A program made the position numbers and the translations under genes. Positions 59,095-64,000 of a DNA stretch of 64,000 bases are shown here, in pieces. This stretch comes from Brachypterus glaber (taxonomy: Eukaryota > Arthropoda > Insecta > Coleoptera > Kateretidae): NCBI GenBank assembly GCA_958510825.1, contig OY294049.1, positions 36,050,774 to 36,114,773 of the forward strand, written 5' to 3'. Numbering within the stretch: the stretch's first letter is position 1; each line of letters opens with the position of its first letter. Under the pieces are notes generated by a model. The model was given only the letters and a program-made list of their open reading frames with translations. It did not search any database and was not told the DNA's origin.

Positions 59095-59142
59095 AGTGTA
59101 ATAGCACACTGATTCATTTTTTTTACATCATCTTTCATTATA

Positions 59143-59712
59143 GTCTAAGAGCTGATGATAATTTTCAACAGTTTATTTTTTCCCGGCTGAATTTTACACT
59201 TGTGTCTTAAAGTACATTCTTATTAAGCTATTTATATTATATCTGTAATACCGGGTGAGTTTTATTCATGTCAATTTAGATTAATCTTCATTCGATAAAA
59301 ACGAAACTTGGGTGATTTATATCATTTTACATTGGCTATAAAATGGCGAATTTAATTTTTTGTTTCACTTTCGGTTTCGCCGGAAGTGGCACAAATATGT
59401 TTTTTTAATGGAACACCCTGTAATTTTTTACATTTTTGAGTTCAGCCGAAAATTCTATGCATAAAAAACTGATTGTTTTTTTCTACTTTTAGATTTTTCG
59501 TTTTTATCGTATAAAAACGAGATACACATAATTTATCTTATTTTTACTTACTGTGACTCCATAAGTTAATTTTTTTTGGGCTTCTAGCACCCAAAGGAAC
59601 CGGATCTAGAATCTGGCAATTTCGAAATAGCTTAATTCCAATGTACATGAATGACATAATATGTACAGTACATTCGGGAGAAAGTAAGCTGTTAAAACTA
59701 TTCTGAGACTAG
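59143..59712. mobile_element. Relative of the 40241 element with a nested MITE
   Basis: Left TAGTCTAAGAGCTGATGATA then TTTTTCCCGGCTGAATTTTA; right AGTACATTCGGGAGAAAGTA. Between them, from about 59253, lies sequence of the GGGTGAGTTTTATT family (also at 9499), which interrupted it. Confidence 0.55.
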
Positions 59713-60294
59713 GGACAACATTCATAAAATTGCAGACGTCATTTAATTAATTATGGATAACCCGAGAGATAACCCCTTATAGTTTCGCTTCAACACTAAT
59801 ATTGTGCTTAATGGATTTTGGTTTGTGAAATAAAATTACTTGTATTGGCGCTGAAAAAATTGTGCACTTAAATCAACGAACTTATAACTCTTTTCTCTAG
59901 AATACGCATACCGTTAATATAAAGTATCGCCAACATCTCGGTTTGTTTGTAAACCAATAGTAGGTATATTCAGGCCTGAACAATAACAGTTACCAGTAAC
60001 TATTATTGTTGTCTCTGTTAGAACAAAGCTGTGCGAGTAAGACAGACAAATGTATATGTTGGCTACGCTTTTGTCAGTTTTTACAAATGAAATGCCTATT
60101 CTAGAGAGAAGAGTTATTAGTTCGTTGACTTAAATTGAGATTTTGTTTTGTTTGAAAAATGTCTAGAATCTAGACTCTAGATAGATTTAATTTCACAAAA
60201 CTAGGTCCAGATGTGTTTTGTTTTACAGATTGAGTGTGATATATTTTAATTTATTTTAAATCTATTATTTTTATATACATTTTTTTATTTATAG

Positions 60295-60342
60295 CACTAT
60301 GAGAAAAGGCAATTCATTTTAAGGTGGAGGGATATTCCTTAA
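60295..60342 (+). CDS. PIP5K1: PIP5K exon 17, probable terminal exon
   Basis: After a T-rich acceptor ending TTATAG, the phase 0 frame from exon 16 reads HYEKRQFILRWRDIP and stops at TAA 60340-60342. The short peptide cannot be verified by similarity. The sequence downstream is long, free of recognisable repeats and AT-rich, as a 3'UTR would be. Confidence 0.5.
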   Translation, partial: HYEKRQFILRWRDIP

Positions 60343-61500
60343 ATACATTTATATTGGTATATTTTAAATACAGCATTTAATTTTTGATTAGACCTAGTCA
60401 ATCGGCCACAGCGCCCAAGCGCACCCATCCTACTTTACCTTGCCCATCAGCCATAAGGACTCTAGATTAGTCAAGTCTAGTTCATCAATTCAATTCAGTT
60501 CGTCAATCAGCCGTACGATGATGTGCATGCGTTGTTGCCAAATTTATCGGTTTATATGCCTTAAAATGTCTTATCAAAGGTTAAACATGCTGTATATTTT
60601 AATTTCATGGTTCATTGTATATAAGAATATTGTTCCTAATGTTATTATTAATTTTATCTATTGTATTCGGTTTTAATAATTATATTTTTCGAAATTAGTG
60701 AATATTCCAATGATTTATAGTCCGAGAGCCCACGTCCAGTATATTTTTTCTATTACCTCACCCTTGAGACTTTGTATATGTGTTCTTTATGTCCAGTCAA
60801 ACAACTTCTTACATTAGGAAATTCTCGGTACCGGGGCGTTTATCTTTTTTGGACCAACCCTTAACTTTAGGGCGTCCGACGACGGTATTGCCCAAAAATT
60901 CTACTGGGCGTGGGCTTCCCGACAATTATGTATATTTATAGTTACTCAAACTAGTTCTTGAGTTTCGAAAATTAGAGATTAGGTTAAACAATTGTATTTT
61001 TAAACATTCCATATTGAGTGGAAAAAGATAATAATGCTTAGAATTTTTATACACCCAAGGGTGTATCCTGCAGTATCTTTTAAGATGGGAATATATTATT
61101 TACATATACGGTGTATATAAAAAAGATATATAAAACTGCAAAGCCAATAAGTTTTGATTGGCCCCTAACGTTTTCTGATATAATAATAATTTGTGTGTAA
61201 TATATTGTAAAAAATATAAATGTATATTATTGTTTTTAGTTAATTTTATATATTCCCCTTAGCAATAATTGTAATAAATAATCATATTGTGTTCTTTAAT
61301 CAGTAACATAAATTGTTATAATTGTACATTTTATTATTAGTTAATTAATTAGTTAATTTATCATTAAACATATTTTTACATCACATATTTAATTTTTTTT
61401 TTAATATTTTTAATTTTCTGACGTTTAAAGAGTACCTATATAATGCGATTACTTAAGTTACTTTAGTTAATAATTTATATGAAAAATAAATAACACTGCT
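60343..61500 (+). other. Probable PIP5K 3'UTR
   Basis: About 1.1 kb with no coding frame and no recognisable dispersed repeat, which is unusual for this window. AATAAA hexamers occur at 61273-61278 and 61485-61490, followed directly by hairpin elements from about 61526. The true polyadenylation site is unknown. Confidence 0.4.
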
Positions 61501-61525
61501 CAACACTGTGCCGACACCATTTTAC

Positions 61526-61765
61526 AGTGTTTTTTTGCTTATAGTTGTAGTAAAAAATAATAATTAAGGATCAATTTTTTTTTTGCCGTGAATTGGTTTG
61601 GATTTGGCTTAGAGCCCTATTAATAATAGAGCTCTAAGCCAAAAAAATATTTTAAATCCGATTTTTTTGACTTAGAGCCCAATAATAGAGAATCAATCCA
61701 CGACAAAAAAAGAAATAATTATACCTAATTTTTTTTTACTACAACTATAAGTAAAAAAACATTGT
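61526..61765. repeat. 240-bp hairpin element
   Basis: TTATAGTTGTAGTAAAAAAT and its complement at the right end; the central arm is GGCTTAGAGCCC...AATAATAGAGCTCTAAGCC. Confidence 0.75.
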
Positions 61766-61882
61766 GCGCTTTATCTCAAAAAACGAGCTGTTCAAGAAAA
61801 ACGGAAAAACGTTCCGAAATCAGCGCATCAAATATAGCCAGACGCAACTAAAAGCTCCTCGGCAAATAAAAGAGCAGTGTAA

Positions 61883-62018
61883 TTGGAGGAGGTTAATTTC
61901 AAAACGTAGTTTGTGACAGAGCAGCTTGTCAATTAAATGACAATCAAATCTGATTTGTCCACTATTTGACAAGCGGCTCTGTCACAAAGTCAAAAATTAC
62001 GTTTTGAAATTAACCTCC
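61883..62018. repeat. 136-bp hairpin element
   Basis: GAGGAGGTTAATTTCAAAAC and GTGACAGAGCAGCTTGTCAA are mirrored by GACAAGCGGCTCTGTCAC and GTTTTGAAATTAACCTCCTC. Confidence 0.8.
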
Positions 62019-62328
62019 TCACTGATAAGTTATCAATGATAACACACATATTTTCTATAAAAAATAAAGGTGAATTTACCTAATGTTGTTGTGTTAAGTT
62101 TTAAGATCCAACACTACTAATCATACAAAGAATTTATTATTTAACGAATGATTGGTATTTTTGGTAAAACTAAAAAAAAAAATGGTTTGTCGTACTTAAG
62201 AATCACTTTTAAAAGACCATATGTATGATCAAAATGTCACATGTTAATAATCCAATTATATTTTTTCTTATCTAACAGTAGAGGAAATGCGCCTAATTTC
62301 GGATGGTTTCCAAATTTCGGATAGTAGT

Positions 62329-62528
62329 NNNNNNNNNNNNNNNNNNNNNNNNNNNNNNNNNNNNNNNNNNNNNNNNNNNNNNNNNNNNNNNNNNNNNNNN
62401 NNNNNNNNNNNNNNNNNNNNNNNNNNNNNNNNNNNNNNNNNNNNNNNNNNNNNNNNNNNNNNNNNNNNNNNNNNNNNNNNNNNNNNNNNNNNNNNNNNNN
62501 NNNNNNNNNNNNNNNNNNNNNNNNNNNN
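62329..62528. other. Assembly gap (200 N)
   Basis: Exactly 200 N. Flanked by AATTTCGGAT repeats on the left. Confidence 0.98.
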
Positions 62529-62871
62529 TTTTGTGAGTTTCAAATTTAACACGGTGGCAGTCCCACCCATTAGGATGTTTTTTCCGTCCAACCGTTTTTT
62601 CATTTTTTTTATCTTAACCTCCCCAACCATTCAAATATGATTCTACTATAAAGAAATTACCTAGGTCACAGCGTTCAAAAATAAAACTAATGTTAACGGC
62701 AATGAATCACATATGCTTCATGGGCGTGTGGATGGGGTAAACGTATCATGAATCACATGTGATGCATGGGACTGTCAACGTGCTAACTTACACTATTGGT
62801 TCGGAAACCTGCCTCCAAAAAAGTGAGTTTTGGCCCGTTAATTTATAACCCTTCCCTTTAGAGGAAGTGTA

Positions 62872-63393
62872 TATGGGTAAATCCATGGTAACTGCCGTTA
62901 TAACCGCAGAAAAAAATACACTTCCTTTTAAATATTTTATTAAATTATTACTTTTTAAGAAACAATCTTAATAATAAATAACAAACAATCTTTAATAATA
63001 TTGTAATAATAGTTATTTATGGTACTAGTGGGTAAAGTAAGATATTGCCCATGAGAAAATTAACCTGCGAAACGTCAGCCAAGCAGGTTAATTTTCGGTT
63101 TACCCATGAAGCCATACAAGGTTTTATCCAATATATAGCTTAGGAATTCATATTTTTATTAAAAATTTTAATGACATTTACAAGAAAATAATTTGACAAG
63201 TGACAGTTGAGTGGTTAAAATAAATAATTATCCACTCAATAAAGTAAAAGCCACGCGGGGCTTATTATTGAGTTTATCTATTTAAAATAAAACTGGTAAT
63301 TGTCTTATTATCTGTATGTATTGGATAAAATATTTTAAAGAAAGTGTAATTTTTTCTGCGGCTATAACGACAGTTACCATGGATATACCCATA
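62872..63393. mobile_element. 520-bp MITE with 55-base inverted ends
   Basis: TATGGGTAAATCCATGGTAA then CTGCCGTTATAACCGCAG; the right end is the reverse complement with a few differences. An internal hairpin has GAAAATTAACCTGC / GCAGGTTAATTTTC. Confidence 0.75.
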
Positions 63394-63810
63394 AATGGAA
63401 CGAGTTATGTAATAATGTGCTAACCCACATTTCGCTTAACCGATTTTTGTACCCGTATAAATACGAATAAAAAAACGCTGTTATGTTATGTAATTCTATT
63501 ATGCTACTAGGCCCCATAATTTTGACGGCCACGATTTGTGTGGCCATATTTGGTACATATGTGGGTTAACACGTTTATGTATAACACCATCCATATTACT
63601 TTATGTTCATAGGGACTAGATGTTTAATCTCCATACTAAACAGACGTTACTGGGCCAAGATTTCTAAGGGAGTTGTTAAATTCTCATATAACCGAAAATA
63701 GAAATCATAAAATGGATCAAAAAGAAACCTCAAAGCGACTAAAAGGCAATTAAATATTAACATTTCTCGTTTTTCGGATATTTTTTTTGGTTTTCGTAAT
63801 TGGTTTTGAT

Positions 63811-63965
63811 CAGGGCCGGATTCAGGGCGTCCAGGAAAAGTCCAAACCAAGCGAAAATTTTCTGCCAGGGGTTAAGCTTTTTTTTCAGAGGCGAGGACTT
63901 TTGGAAAAAATGGGGGGGCCAGGAATAAAGTTTCCTCGGGGCCGGTCTGGCTTCGTCCAACCCTG
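63811..63965. mobile_element. hAT-like short element, 155 bp, perfect target duplication
   Basis: Starts CAGGGCCGGATTCAGGGCG and ends CGTCCAACCCTG, flanked on both sides by GTTTTGAT. Shares TTTTCTGCCAGGGGT and GTTTCCTCGGGGCC with sequence at 5220-5395. Confidence 0.85.
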
Positions 63966-64000
63966 GTTTTGATTAAACAGGCCTGTACCTTTATAACTAT

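Larger units (their letters stand above)
14624..60342 (+). other. PIP5K1: Type I phosphatidylinositol-4-phosphate 5-kinase gene, whole unit
   Basis: This is a full kinase gene spread over about 46 kb. The product phosphorylates PI4P at the 5-position to make PI(4,5)P2 at membranes. Exons 1-16, a cassette exon and a probable exon 17 join with matching phases, giving about 788 residues (809 with the cassette). Landmarks, by my count: GHRRVG with GGEITYKK (about 76-92), the loop NPGASGS (187-193), Lys206 in DEFIIKT, DLKGS (Asp271), MDYSLL (Asp334), GIID (Asp456) and KKLEH (about 465-469) starting the specificity loop. The Glu there is the type I feature associated with PI4P preference. The tail from about 508 is Ser/Pro-rich and probably disordered. 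Flies have two genes of this class (sktl and PIP5K59B); I cannot say which is the ortholog. Confidence 0.93.

Noticed and set aside
63065..63100. GAAACGTC in a hairpin, as in the ribozyme-like motif
   Set aside because: No CUGANGA plus stem precedes it on either strand; it is the loop of a simple hairpin.

Overview
This window is nuclear DNA from an arthropod, most likely an insect. It is AT-rich, has long repeat-filled introns with GT-AG borders, and carries two conserved animal genes on the + strand with no bacterial-type gene packing. The lineage cannot be fixed from the sequence alone. Two runs of exactly 200 N (7985-8184 and 62329-62528) are assembly gaps.

Layout. (1) 1-14400: two internal exons of NTAQ1, the protein N-terminal glutamine amidohydrolase (5545-5698 and 7357-7505), sit in a mass of dispersed repeats. 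The first exon and the 3' exons were not found. (2) 14400-14623: a short promoter/5'UTR region with an E-box and an NRF1-like site. (3) 14624 to about 60342: a type I phosphatidylinositol-4-phosphate 5-kinase gene. I can trace 16 coding exons plus one phase-neutral cassette exon and a probable short terminal exon. Codon phase matches at every junction, and the main form is about 788 residues. The kinase core lies in exons 3-10. Exons 11-17 encode a Ser/Pro-rich tail that could end in several ways. (4) 60343-64000: probable 3'UTR, then hairpin elements and the second gap; no gene recognised.

Most of the remaining sequence is short non-autonomous DNA transposons and foldback elements. Several have clear terminal inverted repeats and target-site duplications: hAT-like at 21869-22161, 38060-38701 and 63811-63965; Harbinger-like at 33529-34178; TA-flanked families at 2190, 12434, 28619 and 39527; and a foldback element with inverted 15-bp arrays at 46653-47204. 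There is also a tRNA-derived SINE, a LINE relic, a 1-kb inverted repeat and a 188-bp near-perfect palindrome.

The most striking signal is a small structured motif in two unrelated repeats. It reads CUGAAGA, U, a hairpin whose stem sequence differs between sites, GAAA, then a palindrome ending at a GUC or GUA. This has the order of parts of a hammerhead ribozyme with the palindromic stem III expected of variants that act as dimers. NTAQ1 (N-degron pathway) and PIP5K (PI(4,5)P2 synthesis) have no obvious functional link.
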